64,000 bases of DNA from Runella slithyformis DSM 19594 (GTDB lineage Bacteria > Bacteroidota > Bacteroidia > Cytophagales > Spirosomataceae), in the NCBI RefSeq assembly GCF_000218895.1, contig NC_015703.1:3361001-3425000 (forward strand), read 5' to 3'. The translations under genes were made by a program, and so were the position numbers. Positions 7,287-15,943 of the stretch are shown one piece after another; position 1 is the stretch's first letter, and each line of letters begins with the position of its first letter. The notes beneath the pieces are model-generated. The model searched no databases, was not told the origin of the DNA, and saw nothing but the letters and a program-made list of their open reading frames with translations.

Positions 7287-9923
7287 CTACTGTCCGCCAA
7301 ACTTCAACGTCGTGCCTATGCGAAAAACGGTGCGTTGGTACTTGAAATCCTGAAATACCGCCACGGCTTCCGCCCTGAAAAAGGGAAAGCCCGGTATTAA
7401 GCCATCCAACCCGTAGCCGAGCTCGGTATAGTGGGGGAGGGTGGGCGTGAGCAGGTAATGTACCATCAGATTCTCTTTCAAACCCGCCAGGCGTACCAAC
7501 GGAATGCGCGTCAGCAGCAGGCGGCGAGATTCGTTGACGACATGTGCTTCCAGAAAACGCTCGGATGTACTGTAACGATAATAGTTCAACGCCCGAAATT
7601 GAGAGAAGGCATCACCGTACTGCACAAAGGCCTGATTGCCCATAAAATGCTTATAATCCATAAAATACAGGCTGCGATTGTTGAGAAAAGCGCCTGCCGA
7701 TAAGGTATAATGCAACTCACTTCGTACGCCCGTCTGAACGTCCTGTTTTAGGCTCAGTTCTGCCAGATCATAATCCACTGCGCTGTTGGCGATGTTTGGG
7801 ATGCCCTTTGAGTATTTCAAAATAACCGATGGATTCTTATTGTTCAGGTAGCGTTTGCGGCCGTTAAGAATACTGTATTGTTGGCCGGGCCGCCACGTCA
7901 AAGAGACATTCAACGTGAGGGCATCGTGGGTTTCAAAACGATAATACGACTCTTTCGCCGCCAATTTATTGCTGTACTCTTGGTTGAAGGGAGCGTTGGG
8001 GGTAAATTCAAACTGATTCCAGCGAATCCACGGACGGGCATTTTCAAGATTGGATAATTCGTAACGCCGGCCATACTCCAGGTTTCCGCTGATGCTGAAC
8101 ACATCGGCCAAACGGGCGTAGTTGAACGATAATCTCCCGAAATCCTTCTCGTAGAGCTTCATGAAGTTGTGCTCAAACCACAACGTAGCCGTGGTATTCA
8201 TGTTGGCAGTGATGGGGTTGTCGGCGTTGAATTGGGAAACGTACCGTCCGCCTGTCAGTGAAATGCCGCGTCGGCGTCCGTTCCACCCGGTGGTCACCGT
8301 GCCCGAAACGGCCTGACGGCCAAATGCATAACGCACCAGAGGTTTGACATAATAGGTGTCGGTACGATTGAATTTCCGTTTGAAGTTAAAACTGCTTTCC
8401 AGTACATAGCCGTCCACGGTGTTGTAGGTAGCATTTTGGAGTTGAAATGGTCCTTCATAATCCAACACCCATTTCTTGGAAAGTTTGAACGACCGCCCCG
8501 TCAGGAGGCTGATGAAATTGACCTTGGTCGAATCTTTTTTAGCTTTGGAACTGTCGGCTTTGAATGCGATTTGCTTCACAATTCTGAGACTGTCGGAGTG
8601 CCTGTAGCTTTTGGTTTCGATTTCGGTGAGCGGAATCGTACGAATTTCGTTCCAGAATGTATCACTGCGTTTGTTGGCCATGGAGTCTACGATGATGGAG
8701 TCATTGCGAACCACATTCAGATCTTCTTTTTGGGCTTTGCGCTCCTGCCGTTCCTGCTTTTCATACTCCTTCATGATCCTGCGCATCTGCTTGGTCGAAA
8801 CCTCTTTCTGCTGCTTGGCCAGCTCGTTGAGTTTCTTGGTCCGCAGGTCTTTTTTGGCCAGGTCGTTGGCGGGCTGTTCAAATTTTTCGTCCAACACCGT
8901 GACTGACTCTTTGAAGGCAGGATTGACCGCGAGGTTTTTGTAGGTCATCGAAATGATGTATTTGAATTCGCCCGTAAATCCCATCATGGAGCCGCCGAAT
9001 CGAAACTGCAGGTTGGTCGGCATCCACACCTGCTGCACCGGTGTAAAGACCTGTTTTACGTCTACGTCGAAGCTCTGTACCGTGGTTTGAAGGTTAAGGC
9101 TGTGAATGGCCCAGGTATTTTCGATGATGTAAATTTGTCCTTTGAACACCCCTTCGCCGTACGAGCGCGGAATCACTTTGATGCGGTTTACTTCCAGATC
9201 ACCTTCCCGAAACGAGCCTTCGTATTCAAATTTATAATAACCGAATGCCTTGGGCGACAGTGGAGAAACGGCATCACCGACGGTAGGGTCATAGAAACTT
9301 GCCAGCACAAAGGCATTGGGGCTGGGAGCGCTGTTATCCATGCTGTTACGGGTAGAAATAACCCGTTGTCGATAATTGTTCGGTTGCCGAAAGGTGATTT
9401 CATTCACGCTTTCATTTAAGATCGGGCGGCCTTCTTCGACGCCTTCTTTTTTAAGGGTCTTTTCGAGAAAAAAAGGAATATTGGTGATGACGCCGGTGGT
9501 TTTGATGTACGCACGAGCGCTGTAGGAGCTGACCTGTAAGGCATGAAAACGTGCTTTGGCAATGGCGCGCCGCATGATGGTATAAGCGGGGTCTTCGCTT
9601 TTGGAGCCTATTTTGACTTCATGGATGTCGAGCGCCTGTTCTTCCAGGGTTGCGTCCAGTGTTTGAAAGTCACCCGCTACTTCAATAACTTTACCAAGGC
9701 TCTTAAAGCCCAGGTATTGAAAGACAATTTCATGTCGCCCGGGGGACAAAGCAAGTTCGTAGCGGCCGTCGGCGTTGGCCATAGTGCCCAGATTGGTCCC
9801 TTTTACGGCTATGGCGGCGTAGGCAAGCGGCTCGCCTTTAGCGGTTTTTACAACGCCTTTGATGCCGCCGGCAAACGCAGAAGCCCCCCATAGTAAAAGA
9901 AACAGTACTCTATAAACGGCCAT
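7287..9923 (-). CDS. DUF5686 and carboxypeptidase-regulatory-like domain outer-membrane protein
   Basis: 878 residues with a signal peptide (first about 18 residues). A carboxypeptidase-regulatory-like beta-sandwich follows (about 19-95, GVVKTAKGEPLAYAAIAVKG), then a long DUF5686 region with many amphipathic strands, and a C-terminus TTLKFGGQ that looks like a last barrel strand. A charged, coiled-coil-prone stretch near 365-405 interrupts it. It is probably an outer-membrane protein of the TonB-receptor-like type without a plug; its substrate is unknown. Its last 36 codons are duplicated beyond the RAYT module. Confidence 0.85.
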   Translation of the reverse strand: MAVYRVLFLLLWGASAFAGGIKGVVKTAKGEPLAYAAIAVKGTNLGTMANADGRYELALSPGRHEIVFQYLGFKSLGKVIEVAGDFQTLDATLEEQALDIHEVKIGSKSEDPAYTIMRRAIAKARFHALQVSSYSARAYIKTTGVITNIPFFLEKTLKKEGVEEGRPILNESVNEITFRQPNNYRQRVISTRNSMDNSAPSPNAFVLASFYDPTVGDAVSPLSPKAFGYYKFEYEGSFREGDLEVNRIKVIPRSYGEGVFKGQIYIIENTWAIHSLNLQTTVQSFDVDVKQVFTPVQQVWMPTNLQFRFGGSMMGFTGEFKYIISMTYKNLAVNPAFKESVTVLDEKFEQPANDLAKKDLRTKKLNELAKQQKEVSTKQMRRIMKEYEKQERQERKAQKEDLNVVRNDSIIVDSMANKRSDTFWNEIRTIPLTEIETKSYRHSDSLRIVKQIAFKADSSKAKKDSTKVNFISLLTGRSFKLSKKWVLDYEGPFQLQNATYNTVDGYVLESSFNFKRKFNRTDTYYVKPLVRYAFGRQAVSGTVTTGWNGRRRGISLTGGRYVSQFNADNPITANMNTTATLWFEHNFMKLYEKDFGRLSFNYARLADVFSISGNLEYGRRYELSNLENARPWIRWNQFEFTPNAPFNQEYSNKLAAKESYYRFETHDALTLNVSLTWRPGQQYSILNGRKRYLNNKNPSVILKYSKGIPNIANSAVDYDLAELSLKQDVQTGVRSELHYTLSAGAFLNNRSLYFMDYKHFMGNQAFVQYGDAFSQFRALNYYRYSTSERFLEAHVVNESRRLLLTRIPLVRLAGLKENLMVHYLLTPTLPHYTELGYGLDGLIPGFPFFRAEAVAVFQDFKYQRTVFRIGTTLKFGGQ
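7288..7398. repeat. 111-bp direct repeat (right copy), 3' end of the DUF5686 gene
   Basis: This is the in-gene partner of 6423-6533, offset by 865 bp, with one mismatch. It codes for the final residues of the DUF5686 protein. Confidence 0.9.
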
Positions 9924-9934
9924 GATGCGGGCGA

Positions 9935-10231
9935 TTAGCGACGAATAAAATTTTCAAAATACCGGTTAAAAACATCACTGATCCATTTAGCGGTATATAC
10001 GGGAAAACGATTCGTTTTGACAAAAAATTCGTTAAACTTTTGCTGAACACCTTTGTGCGTTTTAGCAGTAATGTCTTCAAGATATAACAGACAGCATAGG
10101 CAATACTAAAAGCTGTAATAACAACGATTAACGCATACAATTGTTCGTCCACCCTGTAAGTTGTAGGCGGCATCGTCCAAGCAGTCTTTTGCTTTGTCAA
10201 GTGCTTGTTGTGCCTCGTACGGTTGACTCAT
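9935..10231 (-). pseudogene. HEPN-domain toxin gene interrupted by an amber codon
   Basis: Read on the minus strand from the ATG at 10231, the frame gives a HEPN protein: KAKDCLDDAAYNLQGGR, then VNRCYYSF, a TAG stop (codon 42, 10106-10108), and without any frameshift YCLCCLLYLEDITAKTHKGV and FNEFFVKTNRFP up to a TAA at 9935. The stop falls where HEPN proteins have an aromatic residue in the NRxYYxxF helix, so one base change would restore it. The C-terminus is also about 25 residues short of typical. The start overlaps the MNT stop as ATGA, the classical coupled MNT-HEPN arrangement. The product is probably lost or truncated to 41 residues. Confidence 0.8.
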
Positions 10232-10551
10232 ATTTTTACACCTTCAGAACGAATGGATGGATAAACAGGTTGTTTAGATGTTAGAAGTCGTTTTTCCGAA
10301 ACAGGTAGAAGAGAGATTAAAATATCGTTTTCAATTTGAATCGGTGTAGAAAACGGCGTGATACGGAGAATTTCGGACGTAGGAGATAGAGCCTCGTCAC
10401 GGAGAACAATGGCGAAGTCCGTGTCGGATTCTTCATCAAAATCGCCTCGGGCATAAGAACCGAACAGAATCAATGAGGCCGGATTGTTGCCGTAAAGTTG
10501 AAATAGCTCTTTTTTTAGCTGAGTTCCTACCCGTTTTGCTCTACTATTCAT
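10228..10551 (-). CDS. MNT-type nucleotidyltransferase (antitoxin of a MNT/HEPN pair)
   Basis: 107 residues of the minimal nucleotidyltransferase family. The active-site motif is LFGSYARGDFDEESDTDF (about 29-46), with GS followed by the DxD pair. In MNT/HEPN modules the MNT protein neutralises the HEPN RNase, in some systems by adding AMP to it. Here it overlaps a broken HEPN gene by 4 nt, so the antitoxin seems to have outlived its toxin. A promoter with both -33 and -7 elements lies 29 nt upstream. Confidence 0.87.
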   Translation of the reverse strand: MNSRAKRVGTQLKKELFQLYGNNPASLILFGSYARGDFDEESDTDFAIVLRDEALSPTSEILRITPFSTPIQIENDILISLLPVSEKRLLTSKQPVYPSIRSEGVKI

Positions 10552-10579
10552 TGCGTTGCGTTTTTTGTTTACGGTAAAA

Positions 10580-10610
10580 CAAATTTAATTGAAAATGCCT
10601 CCTTTTTCAA
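10580..10610 (-). promoter_or_regulatory. Promoter of the MNT/HEPN operon
   Basis: On the minus strand, TTG (10608-10610), a 20-nt spacer and TAAATTTG (10580-10587) match the Bacteroidota consensus. The MNT start codon is 28 nt further on. Confidence 0.6.
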
Positions 10611-10677
10611 GTGAAAATTGTGTGGCGGCTATTCCCAAACGAAGGGCCGGAGGTTTTGGTATTTCCTGCACCTCGTG

Positions 10678-11871
10678 TTATTCTTCAAAAAAGCCTTCTT
10701 CGTAAGCTTCGCAAAAATCAAAATAGTCCTGATGCACTTTGGTAGGATAGGCTTGGCAATAGAAGATTAACTCCTGCTGCCATTTCGACTCCTGCGCAAA
10801 GGCAATGAGCTCATCGGCAATGGAAGAACCTTGGCGGCCCGCACTGCGCAAATGCCCCGAGGCGGTCAACGTACCCATGGTGCGTATCAGGGTTTCCAAG
10901 GTTTCCAATTCACCGTCCCACTCGTTAAAATCAAACTTGTCCTGCTCGGGTTGCAGTTCCTTCAAAACGTAGGATTTAGGACCGTAAGTGATGGAATTGA
11001 ACAGCGTCGGCAGGACATTATTGACCCGTCGCTGGATTTCCACGATGCGCTGCGCTTCCGTTGGCCAAAAGGGTTGATCTAATTGAATATAAGGCTTCAG
11101 CACCGAATGACGGGCTTCCTTCAAGTCAAGCAAATACAGTTTTTCATTGGGACTTTCGACCAACAATACATAGCGTTCCAGTCCTAAACTTGCCGTACCC
11201 GTTACCCGAAGGCCTACGTCACAGATGCGCTTGAAGAACGGATTGGGGTGTTGTTGTTGCCAATCCATCACCATTGTCTCCACTGCGGCTTTACGCTCCG
11301 GCGATAATCCGATCACTTTTTCGTTATCGACATTCAGCTTTCGGTCACTGTCTACCTTGACGGTTCGCTCTTTGATGAGGTCTTTGCGGCGGCGCTTTTC
11401 CAGTTTTTCCATGAATACCTGTAACATACCTGTGGCAGTACGACGCTCAATATCAATGGGTTTTCCGGTAGCGAGTGTTTTGGTATAGCTGTCCAGAAAA
11501 GCCCGGATGAGTGTAGCGGATTCGTTTTCTTCCAGGTCCAGTTCTTCGGTGGCAAGGTGGATGCTCACCAGCATTCGGCTCAGTTCCCACGTAATGGGGA
11601 GCAGCATGGCTTCGTCAAAATCGTTCATATCAAAATAGACCAGTCGATTTTCGGCTTTGTACGTGCCGAAATTCTGCAAATGCAAATCACCGCAGCCCCA
11701 CACCCGGGAGGTATCGGAAGCTGTAAAATGCTGCGCAAGATCCGCGTAAAACAAATGAGACGTAGCTCGAAAAAATCGGTACAGACCTTCGGTCATTCGC
11801 TCATACTTATGCGCCAGCAAAAGCGCATTACGGCCCGCGTTGTAGTGTTTTATGTGTTCGATTGCGTTCAT
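10678..11871 (-). CDS. DUF2252 domain protein
   Basis: 397 residues. The family hallmark VWGCGDLHLQNFGTYK (about 57-72), followed by YFDMNDFDEAMLLPITWEL, recalls the catalytic and metal loops of aminoglycoside phosphotransferase-like kinases (HGDLHxxN and DFD). A second conserved region is DLKEARHSVLKPY. The biochemical role is unestablished; the kinase-like fold is inference from the motifs. It stands alone on the minus strand, downstream of dacB by about 55 nt and possibly co-transcribed with it. Confidence 0.8.
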   Translation of the reverse strand: MNAIEHIKHYNAGRNALLLAHKYERMTEGLYRFFRATSHLFYADLAQHFTASDTSRVWGCGDLHLQNFGTYKAENRLVYFDMNDFDEAMLLPITWELSRMLVSIHLATEELDLEENESATLIRAFLDSYTKTLATGKPIDIERRTATGMLQVFMEKLEKRRRKDLIKERTVKVDSDRKLNVDNEKVIGLSPERKAAVETMVMDWQQQHPNPFFKRICDVGLRVTGTASLGLERYVLLVESPNEKLYLLDLKEARHSVLKPYIQLDQPFWPTEAQRIVEIQRRVNNVLPTLFNSITYGPKSYVLKELQPEQDKFDFNEWDGELETLETLIRTMGTLTASGHLRSAGRQGSSIADELIAFAQESKWQQELIFYCQAYPTKVHQDYFDFCEAYEEGFFEE

Positions 11872-11926
11872 GGTCGTATCTGATTTATCAATGATCTCTC
11901 CGCGCCTCTGCGTGAGCCTGTTTTAC

Positions 11927-13255
11927 TTAATATTTCTCATACACTTCCGTTAAAATTCGCTCCGTTTCCCGACGGATTTCGGCCGTTTTAACGATGTAGT
12001 TGTTGTTCATTATGCTGAAAATCAATATCTTTCCTTTCTTGGTCTTTAAATAACCGCTCAGGCAATATACATTTGACAATGAACCGGTTTTGGCAAACAC
12101 AAACGGCTCCTTTGATTTATACTGATTTTTGAGGGTACCTGCTTTGCCGCCGATGGCCATCAGCCCGAAGAGGCGTTGCTGATCGGGAACCTTCGCGTAG
12201 ATCTTTTGCAATAATGCAACAATGGACCGGGGCGTAAAGAGATTATACCGCGATAATCCGGAGCCATCTTCCCAAATAGGTTCGTCGGGCAGGTCGGTCA
12301 GCAATTGTTTTTTGACGTAATCAATGCTTTGCCTGATTTCTGTGCCTGCGTTGTCGGTATCCAGTTGGGTCGCACACATCAGCATGACCTGCTCGGCAAA
12401 CATGTTATCGCTGACGTGCAGCATCCGACGGTAGAGTGTATCTGCCGGCAGGCCATACAGGGTAGAAAAGGTATGGCCGAGCGGTACTTTCGGGAAAATC
12501 CGTACCTCCTTTTTGAGCGTATCCGCCAGCAGTTGGGCGGTCAGTCTTGCTGAGGTCAAAAACGGAACATCTTCGGTAAATGATTTTGTCGGCCATCCGG
12601 TAGAAAAAAATGCGTTTCTGAATTCATCGCGTGACAGCTTGAACTCATCAGACCAACCGGCGGCCCGGAGACTGTCCTTAAAAATACGCGGACTGACGTT
12701 GCTGTTGGTAAAACGTACCACATTTCCGTACAGGGGAAGCGGCGTGATTTCGGCTTGGTAGTAGTCGGCATAATCTCCCCACGACCAGCCCGGTCCCAGT
12801 CGCTTGCCGATATAATTGTGCGGGTAGTAAAAAAGGTGCCCGTTCCAGTTTTTTAAAAGGTCAAAAACGCGGCTCGAAGGCATATCCGGGTGCAGCAGAT
12901 TGGGGTCGCCGGTCCCCCAGAAGATCAGTGAATCGCCTTTGGTGGTGTAACGCAGTGCCGGCAGGGAGTCGCCCAGGAGGCTCAGACCGGCATACAGGGT
13001 AAACAGTTTGGTATTGGAAGCAGGAGTGAAATAACGGTCGGATTGGTACTCAGCGACCGTCTCCTGCTTTTCAATGTCATACAGTGCAAATCCGGTATGG
13101 CTTTGGCGAAAAACGGGCGAATTGGCCACCGGATCGCGCCATCTGTTGGCAGCTTGAGGGCTTTGTACGATTGTTTTAGGTTGCGACGAGGCGCAGCTTA
13201 TCAGTAAAAGACAACAACAGGAAGTAAGAAAATAGGCGTGTAAAGGGCGCAACAT
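11927..13255 (-). CDS. dacB: D-alanyl-D-alanine carboxypeptidase/endopeptidase (PBP4, S13 family)
   Basis: 442 residues. The N-terminus is a lipoprotein signal with lipobox LISC (Cys21). The three penicillin-binding motifs are present: SNTK (S80-K83), SDN (in LHVSDNMFAEQ, about 282-284) and KTG (in FAKTGSLSN, about 391-393). S13 enzymes trim pentapeptide side chains and cut peptide cross-links in the periplasm, in cell wall recycling and remodelling. The lipid anchor would fix it to a membrane. Confidence 0.92.
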   Translation of the reverse strand: MLRPLHAYFLTSCCCLLLISCASSQPKTIVQSPQAANRWRDPVANSPVFRQSHTGFALYDIEKQETVAEYQSDRYFTPASNTKLFTLYAGLSLLGDSLPALRYTTKGDSLIFWGTGDPNLLHPDMPSSRVFDLLKNWNGHLFYYPHNYIGKRLGPGWSWGDYADYYQAEITPLPLYGNVVRFTNSNVSPRIFKDSLRAAGWSDEFKLSRDEFRNAFFSTGWPTKSFTEDVPFLTSARLTAQLLADTLKKEVRIFPKVPLGHTFSTLYGLPADTLYRRMLHVSDNMFAEQVMLMCATQLDTDNAGTEIRQSIDYVKKQLLTDLPDEPIWEDGSGLSRYNLFTPRSIVALLQKIYAKVPDQQRLFGLMAIGGKAGTLKNQYKSKEPFVFAKTGSLSNVYCLSGYLKTKKGKILIFSIMNNNYIVKTAEIRRETERILTEVYEKY

Positions 13256-13507
13256 AATGGTAAAGGTTGTGGGTGCCGGTTTGATGAAGGTGTAAGCTGC
13301 TTTAAATTAAAGGTTTGCCAATCTTTTGGCGCAAGATACTGAAAACTTTTTCGTCGGTCGGCCGTTTATAGTCATAAGTTCCATATTTTTGGCATCAAAC
13401 CCATTAAAAGATAATCGTTCTTTGTTCTTTGTTATTTGCAAAATATTAAAAATCAGCGTATTATAACCGAATAACAATCGACAGGCAACAGACAACCCGT
13501 AATTCTA

Positions 13508-14485
13508 ATGACTTTTCAACCTTATCTGGAAGCGATTTCAACCCAAATTCAACATACTGCTTACGGCGAGGAGCCTACCGAATTATATGAGCCTATCCGT
13601 TATATCATGTCGTTGGGGGGCAAGCGTTTACGCCCTCTGCTGACTGTTTTGTCGGCCAATCTTTTCATAGATGACTGGCAAAAAGCGCTTAAGCCGGCCA
13701 TTGCGGTGGAGGTTTTTCACAATTTTACCCTGATGCACGACGACATCATGGACTGTGCGCCGCTGCGACGCGGCAAACCCACCGTGCATGAGAAATGGAA
13801 CGCCAATACGGCGATTTTATCGGGTGATGTGATGCTCGTCAATGCCTATGAATTATTGCTGGATGTAGCACCGGCACAGTTGCCGCGTGTCATTAAGCGT
13901 TTCAATCGTACGGCGGCAGAAGTCTGCGAAGGCCAGCAGCTGGATATGAACTTTGAAACCCGCACGGATGTGTCGCAGGAAGAATACATCGGCATGATTC
14001 GCCTCAAAACGTCGGTTTTGCTGGGGTTTGCGATGGAGTTGGGTGGTATCATTGCGGGAGCAGATGAAGCCACCACGCAATTGCTTTACGATGCCGGCGT
14101 GAACATGGGGCTGGGCTTTCAGTTAAAAGATGACCTGTTGGATGTATACGGCGATCCTGAGAAGTTTGGAAAGCAGGTAGGGGGGGATATCATAGCCAAC
14201 AAAAAAACCTTTATGCTTATAGAAGCGCTTCTGCTGGCCGAAGGCAAAACCAAAGAAGCACTCAATTACTGGCTTAGTTTGGAGCAGGGCTCGTACGATA
14301 CCGCCGCTAAAGTAGCCGCCGTGACTGATATTTATACCCAACTCGGCCTCGACAAAATTGCCCAAACCCTGGCCGATGCGTATTTTGCAAAGGGATTTGA
14401 AGCGCTGGAGAATCTCCCCATTGCGCCGGAGCGCAAACGACCGATCATGGAATTTGCCGCGTTTTTGGTGGGGCGGGAGAGTTAA
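13508..14485 (+). CDS. Polyprenyl (isoprenyl) diphosphate synthase
   Basis: 325 residues of the trans-isoprenyl diphosphate synthase family. The first aspartate-rich motif is DDIMD (78-82), followed by RRGKPTVH; the second is DDLLD (208-212). GGKRLRP (38-44) binds the diphosphate of isopentenyl diphosphate. It condenses isopentenyl units onto an allylic diphosphate, supplying quinone side chains or carotenoid precursors. Product length cannot be fixed by reading; the residues before DDIMD (HNFTLMH) lack the bulky aromatic pair of farnesyl synthases. Confidence 0.92.
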   Translation: MTFQPYLEAISTQIQHTAYGEEPTELYEPIRYIMSLGGKRLRPLLTVLSANLFIDDWQKALKPAIAVEVFHNFTLMHDDIMDCAPLRRGKPTVHEKWNANTAILSGDVMLVNAYELLLDVAPAQLPRVIKRFNRTAAEVCEGQQLDMNFETRTDVSQEEYIGMIRLKTSVLLGFAMELGGIIAGADEATTQLLYDAGVNMGLGFQLKDDLLDVYGDPEKFGKQVGGDIIANKKTFMLIEALLLAEGKTKEALNYWLSLEQGSYDTAAKVAAVTDIYTQLGLDKIAQTLADAYFAKGFEALENLPIAPERKRPIMEFAAFLVGRES

Positions 14486-14507
14486 ATAGAAAAAGTGATA
14501 TCATACT

Positions 14508-14543
14508 AAAAGCAGTCGTTTGTCAAGGCAGACGACTGCTTTT
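14508..14543 (+). terminator. Rho-independent terminator after the polyprenyl synthase
   Basis: AAAAGCAGTCGT (14508-14519) pairs perfectly with ACGACTGCTTTT (14532-14543); the loop is 12 nt. Confidence 0.75.
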
Positions 14544-14650
14544 GTTGTTATAATAGTGTGCGTTAGGGCAAGAGATAACAAGAACTGCTTCAGCAGGCAT
14601 TATAAATACAGGAGAAATGCCTTTGTTAAGGTAGAAAAATAAAATCTACA

Positions 14651-15544
14651 ATGAAATCAAATCTCTCCCGCCGCGATGCCATCAAAACGCTTGGTGCGTC
14701 GGCGGCTACCTTATCTACTGCTTTAACCACTGAAGCCATGGCCGCCGAACCGCTCAAACTGAAAGGCAATATCAAACATTCTGTCAGCCGTTGGTGCTAT
14801 GGCTCTATTCCGTTTGAGGAACTTTGCCAGGCCGCTAAAGACATGGGTATTGAGTCGATCGAACTTACCGGCCCGAAGGAATGGGAAGTAATGAAGAAAT
14901 ACGGCCTCACTTCTGCCATGGGCTGGGCCGATCCGTGGCCTGAAAAAACAGGATTGACGAGTTTCTTGAACAATCCCAAAAACCACGATGCGATCTATAA
15001 ATGCTACGAAGAACTGCTCCCGCAGGCACAGGCCGCGGGCGTGACCAACGTGATTTGTTTTTCAGGCAACCGTAATGGACTGGGGGATTATCAGGGTCTG
15101 CTCAATTGCCAGAAAGGGGTAAAGCGATTGATTCCTTTGGCCGAAAAATACGGCGTAACCCTCACGATGGAATTGCTGAGCTCACGCGCCAGTCACCCGG
15201 ACTATCAGTGTGATAATATTGAATGGGGTGCAGTGCTTTGTGAAATGGTCGGCTCGGAAAAATTCAAAATGCTGTATGATATTTACCACATGCAGAGCAT
15301 GAGCGGCGATCACATTCGCAACATTCAGCGCTATGGCAAATACATCAGTCACTACCATACCGGCGGTCATCCGGGGCGCAATGAGATTGACGAAACGCAG
15401 GAGATCTATTACCCGGCCATCGTCAAAGCCATCGTTGCCACGGGCTATAAGGGCTACATCGGGCAGGAGTTTGTGCCCAAAGCCAAAGACAAAGCCGGCA
15501 TGTTGGAATCCTTGAAAAAATGCGTGCTTATCTGCGACGTATAG
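14651..15544 (+). CDS. Exported hydroxypyruvate isomerase-like TIM-barrel protein
   Basis: 297 residues. The N-terminus has a twin-arginine signal (SRRDAIKTLGASAATLSTAL, R7-R8), so it is probably exported folded. The mature part is an xylose-isomerase-like/AP-endonuclease-2 barrel: SRWCYGSIPFEELC, ELTGPKEWEVMKKYGL, MELLSS, LYDIYHMQSMSGDH, HYHTGGHPGRNEID and GYIGQEFVP carry the expected metal-binding Glu, Asp and His residues. It resembles hydroxypyruvate isomerases. The actual substrate in the periplasm is unknown. Confidence 0.85.
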   Translation: MKSNLSRRDAIKTLGASAATLSTALTTEAMAAEPLKLKGNIKHSVSRWCYGSIPFEELCQAAKDMGIESIELTGPKEWEVMKKYGLTSAMGWADPWPEKTGLTSFLNNPKNHDAIYKCYEELLPQAQAAGVTNVICFSGNRNGLGDYQGLLNCQKGVKRLIPLAEKYGVTLTMELLSSRASHPDYQCDNIEWGAVLCEMVGSEKFKMLYDIYHMQSMSGDHIRNIQRYGKYISHYHTGGHPGRNEIDETQEIYYPAIVKAIVATGYKGYIGQEFVPKAKDKAGMLESLKKCVLICDV

Positions 15545-15565
15545 GTTATTATTCAACCATGTATT

Positions 15566-15600
15566 GGAAGAGCACCCCGGGATTCTTGGGGTGCTCTTCC
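15566..15600 (+). terminator. Strong terminator hairpin
   Basis: A perfect 13-bp stem, GGAAGAGCACCCC (15566-15578) with GGGGTGCTCTTCC (15588-15600), and a 9-nt loop, 21 nt after the isomerase-like gene. There is no clear T-run. Confidence 0.7.
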
Positions 15601-15943
15601 TGTGAAAGGGCAGAAAGTTGCCCTTGTGTTCCAACGTTTGCCGGCGAGCGGGCTCCTTTATATAAAACTAATTTTTTGCTGATCCGTATCTATGTTGGCG
15701 CTATTGGGGTGTGGCAAAGAAGACCTCACTCAGATTCACCTCAACGTATTGGTGCCGGTGAACCTGAAGCGGTAGGTTTATGCATTGAATCGCGGAGAGC
15801 AGTCTTTAGGAGGAGAATAACTTCCTGTATTTTTCCTATCAAAAAACGCAGAGAATACGACACGACTTTTGGATATTTGCAGTCTCAATCGCACACCTCA
15901 CGTATTCCACACCACAATGTACGCGAGAAGCTGTATTCCAAAA
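15601..15943. other. Intergenic region with a possible lipoprotein remnant
   Basis: No full gene is seen. A 27-codon frame at 15692-15775 begins MLALLGCGKEDLTQIHLNV, which looks like a lipobox-bearing signal peptide (LLGC) followed by a truncated mature end. It may be the relic of a small lipoprotein gene or chance. Confidence 0.3.

Larger units (their letters stand above)
6534..7287. mobile_element. RAYT/REP transposase module
   Basis: A 754-bp segment between the two copies of the 111-bp direct repeat. It contains the tyrosine transposase gene (6586-7107) and, near its ends, a 31-bp perfect inverted repeat that contains a hairpin palindrome. It has no classical IS terminal structure; the arrangement fits a REP-associated tyrosine transposase with its cognate REP sequences. 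Confidence 0.75.

Noticed and set aside
9910-10200. 96-codon minus-strand open frame (MTKQKTAW...)
   Set aside because: It is a different frame over the HEPN pseudogene. The recognisable HEPN sequence lies in the other frame and continues past its amber codon.
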